From Mycolicibacterium hassiacum DSM 44199 (GTDB taxonomy: Bacteria; Actinomycetota; Actinomycetes; Mycobacteriales; Mycobacteriaceae), in the NCBI RefSeq assembly GCF_900603025.1, contig NZ_LR026975.1, positions 4,278,001 through 4,342,000 of the forward strand: a stretch of 64,000 nucleotides of DNA. The letters are read 5' to 3'. Position 1 is the stretch's first letter, and each line of letters opens with the position of its first letter. The position numbers and the translations under genes are program-made. This document shows positions 25,681 through 33,673 of the stretch, piece by piece. The notes beneath the pieces were generated by a model. The model saw nothing but the letters and a program-made list of their open reading frames with translations. It made no database searches and was not told the origin of the DNA.

Positions 25681-26454
25681 ATGTCCGAGATAGAGCCCCC
25701 GACCGCGGTTGCGCGACATCCGGTGCAGTTGCAACCGATGCAGGTACCTAAAGCGTCCGACGTGCTCGCCAACGATCTGCGCGAACGGATTCTGCGCGGC
25801 GAGTTCCCGCCCGGGACCGCCTTGCCGCCGGAGCGGGAGCTGGTCAACCAGACCCGGATGGGCCGCACCACGGTCCGGGAGGCGCTGCGCATCCTCGAGG
25901 TTCAGGGGCTTGTCTCGATCAAGACCGGCCGCGCCGGCGGCGCCTTCGTCCAGCAGCCCGACGGAGACGCGGTCGCGTCGTCGGTTAGCCTGCTCATTCG
26001 GGGCCAGCAGCTGCGACTGACGGACCTGCTGGAGACCCGCGAGACCATCGAACCGGCCTGCGCGAGGCTGGCCGCGAAATACCGCACCGACGAGGACCTC
26101 GAGGCGCTGGAGGCGGCCAACTCGGTCATCGGCGACCCTGACTCCACACTGGACGATTTCCTGCGGGCGAACGTCGACTGGCACCTCGCGGTCGCCCGAG
26201 CCGGCCACAACGAACTGCTCACCGGCTTCATGACCGCACTGTCGAAGGCGATCTACGCCTCCACCGACAACACCGCCTTCGTCGACGACGAGGTGCGCAA
26301 AACCACGTATATCGCACACAAGTCGATCACCGCGGCGATCCGCGCCAAGGACGCCGCAGCCGCCATGCGGCGCATGAGCAAGCACGTCCACAGCTACGCC
26401 GAAGCGGTTGTGCAGGTAGAGGAACGGACCGAGATCGACCTGGCGAAGGACTGA
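25681..26454 (+). CDS. FadR-subfamily GntR transcriptional regulator (FCD domain)
   Basis: A 257-residue regulator. The winged helix-turn-helix covers about residues 23-92: KASDVLANDLRERILRGE, the strongly conserved GTALPPERELVNQTRMGRTT recognition region, and LRILEVQGLVSIKTGRAGG. The C-terminal FCD domain carries metal/ligand histidines in NVDWHLAVARAGHNELL and in ISKxx-like helices (HKSITAAI, MSKHVHSYAE). FadR-type proteins are usually repressors relieved by acyl-CoA or an acid. The intact TTVREALRILE helix matches proteins that bind TGGTNNNACCA palindromes, and such palindromes recur through this island, one of them before this gene. It is therefore the best candidate for the island regulator. 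Confidence 0.93.
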   Translation: MSEIEPPTAVARHPVQLQPMQVPKASDVLANDLRERILRGEFPPGTALPPERELVNQTRMGRTTVREALRILEVQGLVSIKTGRAGGAFVQQPDGDAVASSVSLLIRGQQLRLTDLLETRETIEPACARLAAKYRTDEDLEALEAANSVIGDPDSTLDDFLRANVDWHLAVARAGHNELLTGFMTALSKAIYASTDNTAFVDDEVRKTTYIAHKSITAAIRAKDAAAAMRRMSKHVHSYAEAVVQVEERTEIDLAKD

Positions 26455-26456
26455 GC

Positions 26457-26488
26457 GCCGGCGCCGCGCACCGGGGCGCGGGGCCGGC
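26457..26488. terminator. GC hairpin between convergent GntR and BadI-like genes
   Basis: The arms GCCGGC (26457-26462) and GCCGGC (26483-26488), with an inner CGCGC/GCGCG pairing, form an interrupted stem in the 48-bp convergent gap. No T-tract follows. Confidence 0.55.
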
Positions 26489-26502
26489 GGCCGCAGCACC
26501 GG

Positions 26503-27339
26503 TCAGGCCCGGCGGGGGAACCGCCGAAAGTCCGGCTGTCGCTTGGCTTTGAACGCCTCACGCCCCTCGCGGGCCTCATCGGTGGCGTAGAACAACAGGT
26601 TCGCGTCGTGGGCGAGCTGCTGGATGCCGGCCAGCCCGTCCTCGGCGGCGTGAAAGCTGGCCTTCATCAATCGCAATGCCATCGGCGAAAGTTCCATCAT
26701 GCGCCGGCACCAGGCCAGGGTCTCCGACTCCAACTGCGCCAGCGGCACAACGGTGTTCACCAAGCCCATCTCCAGTGCCTCCTGCGCACCGTACTGCCGG
26801 CACAGGAACCAGATCTCCTTGGCCTTGCGGACACCGACCGTCTCGGCCAGCAGCCCGGCGCCAAAGCCGCCGTCGAAGGATCCGACCCGCGGACCCACCT
26901 GACCGAACCGGGCGTTGTCGGCGGCGATCGTAAGATCGCACACCAGTTGCAGCACGTGGCCGCCGCCGATGGCGTACCCCGCCACCATCGCGACCACCGG
27001 CTTGGGCAACCGGCGGATCTGCACCTGCAGATCCGTAACGTGGAACCGGCCGACGCCGGCGGGATCGCCCGGATCGGTGAGATACCCGGTGTCGCCGCGC
27101 ACCCACTGGTCACCACCGGAGCAGAACGCCGCATCGCCCTGCCCGGTCAGCACGATCACCCCGATGGACGGATCCTCCCGGGCGTGGGTGAGCGCATCCC
27201 CGATCTCGATCAGAGTCTGCGGCCGGAACGCGTTGTGCACCTCCGGACGGCAGATGGTGATCTTGGCGATCCCGTCGGCCGTCCGCGCGTATTCCACGTC
27301 CTGGTACCGCCGTACCGTCGACCATTCGCTCGACATCAT
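26503..27339 (-). CDS. BadI-like ring-opening hydrolase, second copy (crotonase family)
   Basis: A 278-residue crotonase-fold protein with the same signature as the BadI-like protein at 14861: [40 protein letters not shown] with the family Asp, [15 protein letters not shown], and a [13 protein letters not shown] tail. The pattern fits 2-ketocyclohexanecarboxyl-CoA hydrolase or MenB; the BadH-like gene 13 bp upstream and the lack of other men genes favour ring cleavage of an alicyclic beta-keto thioester. Two such genes in one island suggest two ring-opening steps or two substrates. Confidence 0.85.
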   Translation of the reverse strand: MMSSEWSTVRRYQDVEYARTADGIAKITICRPEVHNAFRPQTLIEIGDALTHAREDPSIGVIVLTGQGDAAFCSGGDQWVRGDTGYLTDPGDPAGVGRFHVTDLQVQIRRLPKPVVAMVAGYAIGGGHVLQLVCDLTIAADNARFGQVGPRVGSFDGGFGAGLLAETVGVRKAKEIWFLCRQYGAQEALEMGLVNTVVPLAQLESETLAWCRRMMELSPMALRLMKASFHAAEDGLAGIQQLAHDANLLFYATDEAREGREAFKAKRQPDFRRFPRRA

Positions 27340-27352
27340 CCGGGCCGTTCGA

Positions 27353-28111
27353 CTACGCCATCGTCAGGCCGCCGCTGACCGACAGCGTCTGGCCGGTGAT
27401 GTACCCGGTGTCGTCGCCGGCGAAGAAGGCCACGGCCGCGGCGATGTCCGCGGGCTGGGCCAGGCGGCGCATCGGCACGGCCCGGACCATCCCGGCCAGC
27501 ACCTTATCGGCGTCCTGTCCCGAGTTGTCGGCGAACTTGCGCAGGGCGGGAGTGTCGGTCGGCCCGGGGCAGACGGTGTTCGCGGTGACCCCCTTGGTGG
27601 CCACCTCGCGCGCCAGGGTCTTGGTGAAGGCGATGATCCCGCCCTTGGCCCCCGAGTAGACGGCCTCCAGCGACGAGCCGACCCGGCCGGCATCGGAGCC
27701 GATGTTGATCACCCGGCCGAAGCCGCGCTCGACCATACCCGGCACCACCGCGTGGCAAACCCGCAGCGCCCCCTTGAAATTGATGTCGAGGATCTTGTTC
27801 CAGAAGTCCTCGTCGGTGTCGAGGAAGTTCATGAAGTCGTCCCACCCGGCATTGTTGACGGCGACCTCAACCGGGCCGAGTTCGGCGGTGACCTGCGCCA
27901 CCGCCGAATTCACCGACTCGGTGTCGGTCACGTCCACCCGGACCGCGATGGCCTGCCCACCGGCAGCGACGATCCGCTCCGCCGTCTGTTTCGCCTTCTC
28001 GGCGTTCAGATCTGCCACAGCGACCCGGAACCCGTCGGCCCCCAACCGAATCGAGATCCCCTCGCCGATCCCCTGTGCCCCGCCGGTCACGAACGCCACT
28101 CGATTGGTCAT
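27353..28111 (-). CDS. BadH-like 2-hydroxycyclohexanecarboxyl-CoA dehydrogenase (SDR)
   Basis: A 252-residue SDR with strong BadH character: TGGAQGIG at residues 9-16, [32 protein letters not shown] with catalytic Ser, Tyr and Lys (YSGAK), [10 protein letters not shown], and the ending [14 protein letters not shown]. BadH oxidises the 2-hydroxyl of an alicyclic CoA thioester to a ketone just before BadI opens the ring, and the BadI-like gene follows directly here. The start ATG at 28111 is preceded by GGAAGGGAG. The pairing is strong evidence for an alicyclic beta-oxidation route. Confidence 0.88.
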   Translation of the reverse strand: MTNRVAFVTGGAQGIGEGISIRLGADGFRVAVADLNAEKAKQTAERIVAAGGQAIAVRVDVTDTESVNSAVAQVTAELGPVEVAVNNAGWDDFMNFLDTDEDFWNKILDINFKGALRVCHAVVPGMVERGFGRVINIGSDAGRVGSSLEAVYSGAKGGIIAFTKTLAREVATKGVTANTVCPGPTDTPALRKFADNSGQDADKVLAGMVRAVPMRRLAQPADIAAAVAFFAGDDTGYITGQTLSVSGGLTMA

Positions 28112-28172
28112 GTCTGCTTGCTCCCTTCCCTACGTACGTCTTTTCACTACGTTTTCTCGCCCCGCCGTCACA

Positions 28173-29408
28173 TCACGACGCATTCGCCAGACGCACGGCG
28201 CGCTCCAGTTCCTCCCGGAATTGCGGTGCGGCGATGCGGATCATCCGGCGTCGGCGCTCGGCGAGTGACTGCCCCCGCAGGTGCGCCACACCGTACTCGG
28301 TGACCACACAGTCGACGTCGGCCCTAGCGGTGGTCACCACCCCCTCGTCCAGGGCGAACTTTATCGACGAGCGGCCGCCGACCGTCGAACGCAGCGCGAT
28401 GATCGATCGTTTCCCGGTGAGCGCCGCTGCCCGCGCGAAGTCCACCTGCCCGCCGACGGCACCGAGGTAGGTCCCCCGGCTGACCTCGGCGCCGACCTGT
28501 CCGGTGAGGTCGACCTCGATCGCGAAGTTCACCGCGACCAGTGAAGCGAGCTCGGCCAGCACCCGAGGGGAGTGCGTGTAGCTGGTCGGCCGGAACGACA
28601 CCGGCAGTTCCTGGATCCGCGCGTAGAGCCGGGCCGAGCCCAGCGCGGTGCCGGCGACCGCGAACCCGGTGTCGATTTCCTTACGCCCGCCAGTGACCGC
28701 GCCTTTTTCCATCAGCATCAACAGCCCGTCGGTGATCATGCCGGTGTGCACCCCGAGGTCGCGATGCCCGGACAGCGCCTCGAAAACCGCGGCACCGAGG
28801 GATCCGATACCGACCTGGATGGTGTCGCCGTCGTCGATCAGCCCGACGATGTGTGCGGCGATCGCCCGCTCGACGTCACCGATCGGTGCAGGCGGATCCT
28901 CCGGCAACGGCCGGTCGGTCTCGATGACCGCGGTGAAGCTGTGCAGCGGCAGCCGGGGCGAGGTTTCGGTGACCGGCATCCGGGCGTTGATCTCGGCGAA
29001 CAGCAGCGGGGTGTGGTCGATGGCGTTGGCCATGTAGTCAACGCCGATCCCCAGCGAGCACATGCCGTACGCGTCCGGCGGGGACACCTGGATGAGCCCG
29101 GCGTCACAGGGCAGCCGCCGTTCGGCGAACATGCGGGGCAGCGCCGAGTAGTGGCACGGCACCACCTCGAGCCGGTCGGCTTGCACCAGTTTGCGCAGCG
29201 CACCGAGGCCGCCGTAGGAGATCATCCGGGTGCCCGGCGAGATCTGCTTGGCCAGTTGGTCGTTCCAGCTCAGCCCGGTGAACAGCTGCAGCGGTCCCAG
29301 CGTCGGCGCCTGAGCCAGCAACTGGTCGACCAGCGGACGCGGCTCGGCTGCCGCCTGGCCCCACCAGACACCCATTCCCGGTTTCAGGTATCGACCGAAG
29401 TCGATCAT
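28173..29408 (-). CDS. Acetyl-CoA hydrolase/4-hydroxybutyrate CoA-transferase family protein
   Basis: A 411-residue family-I-type CoA-transferase. Visible blocks are the SPPDAYGMCSLGIGVD segment, IQVGIGSLGAAVFEAL, the MITDGLLMLMEKGAV region, the TYLGAVGGQVDFARAA motif, and the C-terminal TEYGVAHLRGQSLAER. It could move CoA from acetyl-, propionyl- or succinyl-CoA to a substrate acid, or recycle CoA from a product. ATG at 29408 is chosen because it overlaps the thiolase stop by one base (TGATG); the frame upstream is the thiolase gene in another phase. It is the last gene of the operon that starts near 35644. Confidence 0.9.
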   Translation of the reverse strand: MIDFGRYLKPGMGVWWGQAAAEPRPLVDQLLAQAPTLGPLQLFTGLSWNDQLAKQISPGTRMISYGGLGALRKLVQADRLEVVPCHYSALPRMFAERRLPCDAGLIQVSPPDAYGMCSLGIGVDYMANAIDHTPLLFAEINARMPVTETSPRLPLHSFTAVIETDRPLPEDPPAPIGDVERAIAAHIVGLIDDGDTIQVGIGSLGAAVFEALSGHRDLGVHTGMITDGLLMLMEKGAVTGGRKEIDTGFAVAGTALGSARLYARIQELPVSFRPTSYTHSPRVLAELASLVAVNFAIEVDLTGQVGAEVSRGTYLGAVGGQVDFARAAALTGKRSIIALRSTVGGRSSIKFALDEGVVTTARADVDCVVTEYGVAHLRGQSLAERRRRMIRIAAPQFREELERAVRLANAS

Positions 29409-30607
29409 CACTCGATCCGTTCGATGAGTGTGCCGGTGCCCAGCCCACCGCCGCAGCACATGGTGATCAGCCCGAGGGTGGCGTCGCGGCGCGGCATCTC
29501 GTGCAGGAGCGTGGCCACAAGGCGGGCGCCAGTGGCCCCGACGGCATGTCCGAGGGCGATCGCCCCGCCGTTGACGTTGACCCGGTCCATGTCGGGCTGC
29601 AGCTCCCGTTCCCAGGCCAGGACCACCGAGGAGAAGGCCTCGTTGACCTCGAACAGGTCGACGTCGTCGACGGTGAGCCCGTTGCGTTCCAGCAGTTTTC
29701 GGGTGGCCGGGATGGGTCCGGTGAGCATGATGATCGGATCGACACCGACGGTGATCTGGTCGGCGATGCGGGCCCGGAGCCGCAGCCCGTGGCGTTGCGC
29801 GGCTTCGCGGGTGCACAGCAGGACCGCGGCCGCGCTGTCGCAGATCGGGCTCGAGCTGCCGGCGGTGATGCGGCCGTTGTCCGGGCGGAACACCGGCTTG
29901 AGTTTGGCGAGTGTTTCCAGTGAGGTGTCCGGCCGCACGGTCTGGTCGCCGGTGCGGATCTGGCCGTCGAGCTGCATCGGCACCATTTCATCGACGAACC
30001 GGCCCGCGGCGATGGCCTCGGCGGCCAGTCGGTGCGAACGGAGGGCGAATTCGTCCATCTCGGTCCGCGAGATGCCCCAGCGGTCGGCGATCAGTTCGGC
30101 GCTTTCGCCCTGGGTGACGAAGTCGTAGCGTTCCCGCAATTCGGGCGGCCACGGATCGCCGTAGAGTTCGCTGATCGTGGCCGGGGAGTTCATCGGCACG
30201 TGGTGCATGTGTTCCACTCCGCCGGCGATCACGATGTCGTGTGCGCCCGAGGCGATCAGTGCGGCCGCGAAATTCACCGCGGTCTGGGCCGACCCGCAGC
30301 GGCGGTCCAGTGTGGTGGCCGGCACCTCCGGCGGAAAGCCGGCCTGTAACCAGGCGTTGCGCCCGATGTTGCGGGACTGTTCCCCGAACGGCGCGGTGCA
30401 GCCGATGATCAGATCCTCCACCGCCCCGGGGTCGATATCGGCACGCTCGATCAGCTCCCGGTAGCAGGCGGCCAGCATGGCGTTCGGGTGCCAGTCGCGA
30501 AACCACCCCTTCTCCGGATGTGATCGGCCGATAGGGGTGCGCACTGCCTCGGCGATCACCACCTCGCGACCCGTGTTCGCGAACGGACCGGATACCCTGG
30601 CCGCCAT
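29408..30607 (-). CDS. Thiolase (acetyl-CoA C-acyltransferase)
   Basis: A 399-residue thiolase. The nucleophilic Cys lies in TLDRRCGSAQ, the NEAF motif in LFEVNEAFSSV, the catalytic His in ALGHAVGATGAR, and the second Cys in MCCGGGLGTG, so all active residues are present. It cleaves 3-ketoacyl-CoA with CoA, and the AGGVEHMHHVPM segment places it with degradative thiolases. It overlaps its neighbours on both sides by one base (TGATG), indicating tight coupling with the SDR and CoA-transferase genes. Confidence 0.95.
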   Translation of the reverse strand: MAARVSGPFANTGREVVIAEAVRTPIGRSHPEKGWFRDWHPNAMLAACYRELIERADIDPGAVEDLIIGCTAPFGEQSRNIGRNAWLQAGFPPEVPATTLDRRCGSAQTAVNFAAALIASGAHDIVIAGGVEHMHHVPMNSPATISELYGDPWPPELRERYDFVTQGESAELIADRWGISRTEMDEFALRSHRLAAEAIAAGRFVDEMVPMQLDGQIRTGDQTVRPDTSLETLAKLKPVFRPDNGRITAGSSSPICDSAAAVLLCTREAAQRHGLRLRARIADQITVGVDPIIMLTGPIPATRKLLERNGLTVDDVDLFEVNEAFSSVVLAWERELQPDMDRVNVNGGAIALGHAVGATGARLVATLLHEMPRRDATLGLITMCCGGGLGTGTLIERIE

Positions 30608-31401
30608 CAGATCACCGTCCCTCCGTCGACGGGCAACACCTGCCCGGTGATGTAGGCCGCCGCGTCGGACGCCAGAAACAGGAAGCTCGGGGCGATCTCG
30701 GCGGGGGTGGCCCAGCGCTTCAGCGGGATCCGCTCGAGCGTCTTGGCGGCGAGTTTCTCGTTGCTGCGGATGTTCTCGGTCATCGCGGTGGCGGCCAGCG
30801 GGGCGACCGCGTTCACCGTGATCGACTGTCTGGCCAACTCGCGGGCCAGGGACTTGGTCAGGCCGATGATCGCGGCCTTGGCCGCGCCGTAGTTGGCCTG
30901 GCCGATCGTCCCGGTCAGCCCGGCGGCGGAGGTGACGTTGATGATCCGGCCGGTGCCGTCGGTGGGCAGCACGTCGAGTGCGGCGTGGCTGCAGTGGTAG
31001 GTGCCCATCACGTGCACGTCCAGGACGCGCCGGAATCTGGCCTCGTCCATGTTGGCGAACATGGCCGGGGCGATCACCCCGGCGTTGTTGACCAGGATGT
31101 GCAGCGTGCCGTCGCCGAGCTCCACGGCGGCCGCCACCGCCGCGGCGGTGTTGTCGGGATCGCAGACGTCCAACGCGAACGGTTCGGCGCTGCCGCCGGC
31201 CTCGGTGATCCGGCCCGCCACCCGCGCCGCCGCCGCCTCATCGACGTCGGTGACCAGCACGCGTGCCCCCGCCGCGGCGAAGCGTTCGGCCACGGCAGCC
31301 CCCACGCCGCCGCCGGCCCCCGTCACCAGCGCGGTGCGGCCGTCGAGGCCGAACACCCGCAGTGCCTCTGCCACGTTCAGCGCGCTGTGTGGTTGGCTCA
31401 T
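30607..31401 (-). CDS. SDR, 3-hydroxyacyl-CoA dehydrogenase-like (FabG type)
   Basis: A 264-residue classical SDR with TGAGGGVG near residues 28-35, NNAGVIAPAMF, and the catalytic residues in NVTSAAGLTGTIGQANYGAAK. The tail TGQVLPVDGGTVI is typical of FabG-like enzymes. Sitting between thiolase and acyl-CoA dehydrogenase genes, it most likely oxidises the 3-hydroxyacyl-CoA of the pathway. It is coupled by one-base overlaps to both neighbours. Confidence 0.9.
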   Translation of the reverse strand: MSQPHSALNVAEALRVFGLDGRTALVTGAGGGVGAAVAERFAAAGARVLVTDVDEAAAARVAGRITEAGGSAEPFALDVCDPDNTAAAVAAAVELGDGTLHILVNNAGVIAPAMFANMDEARFRRVLDVHVMGTYHCSHAALDVLPTDGTGRIINVTSAAGLTGTIGQANYGAAKAAIIGLTKSLARELARQSITVNAVAPLAATAMTENIRSNEKLAAKTLERIPLKRWATPAEIAPSFLFLASDAAAYITGQVLPVDGGTVI

Positions 31402-32567
31402 CAGTAGCTCCTCGGCAGGCCGAGCACGTGGGATCCGAGGAAGTTCAGCACCATCTCCTGGCTGATCGGGGCGATCCGGGTCAGCCGGGCCTCACGGAAA
31501 TAACGGGCCACGTTGTACTCCTCGGCATACCCCATGCCGCCGTGGGTCTGGAGGGCGCGGTCGGCGGCTTCGAATCCCGCATCGGCGCACAGGTATTTGG
31601 CGGTGTTGGCCTCCCGGCCACACGGTTTGCCGTTGTCATACAGCCACGTGGCCTTGCGCAGCATCAACTCGGCGGCGTCCAACCGGGCCAGCGAGTCCGC
31701 CAGCGGGAACTGGATGCCCTGGTTCATCCCGATGGGCCGTCCGAACACCTCACGGTCGTTGCCGTACTGCACCGCCGCACGCAGGGCCGCCCGGCCGATG
31801 CCCAGCGCCTCGGCCGCGATCAGCATCCGCTCCGGGTTCAGCCCGTCCAGCAGGTACTTGAACCCCTGCCCCTCCTCGCCGACCCGGTCCTCCACGGGCA
31901 CCTCCAGGCCGTCGATGAACAACTCATTGGAGGTGACCGCGTTGCGCCCCATCTTCTTGATCGGGCGGATCTCGACCCGGCTGCGGTCCAGATCGGTCAG
32001 AAACAGCGTCATGCCGTCGGTCTTGCGCGCCGCGTCCTCGAACTTCGTGGTGCGGGTCAGCAGCAGGATCTTCTCCGACTCCACCGCCTTGGAGATCCAC
32101 ACCTTGCGGCCGTTGACGATGTATTTGTCGCCCTTGCGTTCGGCGAATGTGGTGATCTTGGTGGTGTCCAGGCCGGCACCCGGTTCGGTGACGCCGAAGC
32201 AGACGTGCAGATCACCGGTGACGATGCGGGGCAGCGTGCGCCGCTTGAGCTCCTCGCTGCCGTGCACGATCACCGGGTGCATGCCGAAGATCGACATGTG
32301 CATCGCGCTCGCGCCGTTCATCCCGGCGCCGGAGGCCGCCACCTGCTCCAGCACGATCGAGGCCTCGGTGATGCCGTAACCGTGCCCGCCGTACTCCTCG
32401 GGGGTGGTGATGCCCAGCCAGCCGCCCTCGGCGAAGGCGTTGTAGAACTCGGTGGGAAACTCGTGGTTTTCGTCCTTCTCCTGCCAGTACCGATCGTCGA
32501 ACCGGGCCGCCAGTTCGGCGACCGCGTCACGGATTGTCAGCTGGTCCTCGGTCAATTCGAAATTCAC
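31401..32567 (-). CDS. Acyl-CoA dehydrogenase, larger subunit of a possible pair
   Basis: A 388-residue acyl-CoA dehydrogenase: FGVTEPGAGLDTTKI, the NGRKVWISKA flavin segment, LNPERMLIAAEALG, and the QTHGGMGYAEEYNVARYF block. The C-terminal catalytic-Glu motif reads RIAPISQEMVLN in place of a YEGTSEIQ type. The neighbouring gene (32609-33661) encodes a shorter, more diverged homologue. Such adjacent unequal pairs in mycobacteria often form alpha2beta2 heterotetramers acting on steroid or cyclic acyl-CoAs. GTG at 32567 is chosen (GGAG upstream); the long upstream frame is an artefact. Confidence 0.9.
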   Translation of the reverse strand: MNFELTEDQLTIRDAVAELAARFDDRYWQEKDENHEFPTEFYNAFAEGGWLGITTPEEYGGHGYGITEASIVLEQVAASGAGMNGASAMHMSIFGMHPVIVHGSEELKRRTLPRIVTGDLHVCFGVTEPGAGLDTTKITTFAERKGDKYIVNGRKVWISKAVESEKILLLTRTTKFEDAARKTDGMTLFLTDLDRSRVEIRPIKKMGRNAVTSNELFIDGLEVPVEDRVGEEGQGFKYLLDGLNPERMLIAAEALGIGRAALRAAVQYGNDREVFGRPIGMNQGIQFPLADSLARLDAAELMLRKATWLYDNGKPCGREANTAKYLCADAGFEAADRALQTHGGMGYAEEYNVARYFREARLTRIAPISQEMVLNFLGSHVLGLPRSY

Positions 32568-32608
32568 ATCAGCTCCGTCGTATCGGTGGAAAACGGTCCG
32601 AACGGCCG

Positions 32609-33661
32609 TCAGGGGATAGCCGTCTCGTCGAGCAGGGCGGTGGCGATCCGCTCGTTCCAGGCCCGGGGGGTGCCGAACAGGGTGCGGTCGAGCTTGGCCC
32701 GCTTGTAGAACAGGTGCAGATCGTGTTCCCAGGTGTAACCGATCGCCCCGTGCACGGTCAGCGCGGAATCGGCCACACCGACCGCACCCCCGGTCACCTG
32801 CGCCTTGGCCGCCGCAGCCGTCGTCGTCGCATCCGGCCGCCCGCCGTCCAACGCCGCGGCCGCATACAGCGCGATCGAATAGGCCGCCTCCACACTCACC
32901 AGCATCTGCGCCGCCGCATGCTTGACCGCCTGGAACGACCCGATCGGCCGGCCGAACTGCTTGCGCTGCTTGCTGTATTCGACTGACAGTTCCAGCATCC
33001 GCTCCGCCGCCCCGAGCGCATCGGCGGCCACCAGCACCGCGGCTAGCGCCGTTGCACGAACCAGCGCCGCATCGTCGACGGCCTGTACATCGGTGACCGC
33101 AACTTCGGCGAACTCGATGGTGCCCGCGGCACGGGAGCGGTCCAGCAACGGTTCTGCCGAGACCGTTACCGCCTCGGCCGACAACCGGGCCAGGCCGCCC
33201 TCGACCGGCACGAGGAACACGTCGGCTTCCGGCGCACCCAGTACGTGCGCGACGGTTCCGCTCAGGCACCCGCGATCAGACTCGACGGCGCTCCAGTCGG
33301 GTATCCGATCTCCCCGGAGCGCGAGCGCATACCGTTGCTCGCCCTCGATCTGGGCGGCAAGCTCAGCGTCGGTGAGCAGTGGGGCCGCCACGGTGGCGGC
33401 CAGCCACGAGGCATCTGGCACCGCGGCGCGGCCGAACTCCCTTGCCGTCAGGGCTAACTCGAGCACTCCCCCACCTTGACCGCCGGCTTGTTCGGGATAA
33501 CCGACGGCCCACCAACCCTCGTTGATCAGGGCAGCGGTGAATGTCGAGGTGTCGCCGTCGGACTGCAACCGACGCACGGTCTCGGTGGTGAACTTCGCGG
33601 CGATCCACTCGCGCAGCGAGGTCGCGAAGAGTTCCTGCTCCTCGGACAGCTCCAATTGCAT
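32609..33661 (-). CDS. Acyl-CoA dehydrogenase, shorter subunit of a possible pair
   Basis: A 350-residue, diverged acyl-CoA dehydrogenase. The N-terminal MQLELSEEQELFATSLREWI and the C-terminal RKQFGRPIGSFQAVKHAAAQ and GAIGYTWEHDLHLFYKRAK blocks are recognisable. The mid-region flavin motif (SEPxxGSD) is not obvious, and no catalytic Glu follows the final RAK helix, as is typical of the non-catalytic partner in alpha2beta2 FadE pairs. It is encoded 41 bp upstream of the larger subunit gene. Substrate unknown; bulky cyclic acyl-CoAs are usual for this arrangement. Confidence 0.88.
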   Translation of the reverse strand: MQLELSEEQELFATSLREWIAAKFTTETVRRLQSDGDTSTFTAALINEGWWAVGYPEQAGGQGGGVLELALTAREFGRAAVPDASWLAATVAAPLLTDAELAAQIEGEQRYALALRGDRIPDWSAVESDRGCLSGTVAHVLGAPEADVFLVPVEGGLARLSAEAVTVSAEPLLDRSRAAGTIEFAEVAVTDVQAVDDAALVRATALAAVLVAADALGAAERMLELSVEYSKQRKQFGRPIGSFQAVKHAAAQMLVSVEAAYSIALYAAAALDGGRPDATTTAAAAKAQVTGGAVGVADSALTVHGAIGYTWEHDLHLFYKRAKLDRTLFGTPRAWNERIATALLDETAIP

Positions 33662-33673
33662 TCTTGCTCCTCG

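Noticed and set aside
26503-27339. Naphthoate synthase MenB
   Set aside because: Pattern is compatible, but no other menaquinone genes are nearby, and the BadH-like partner plus the second BadI-like copy fit ring cleavage better.
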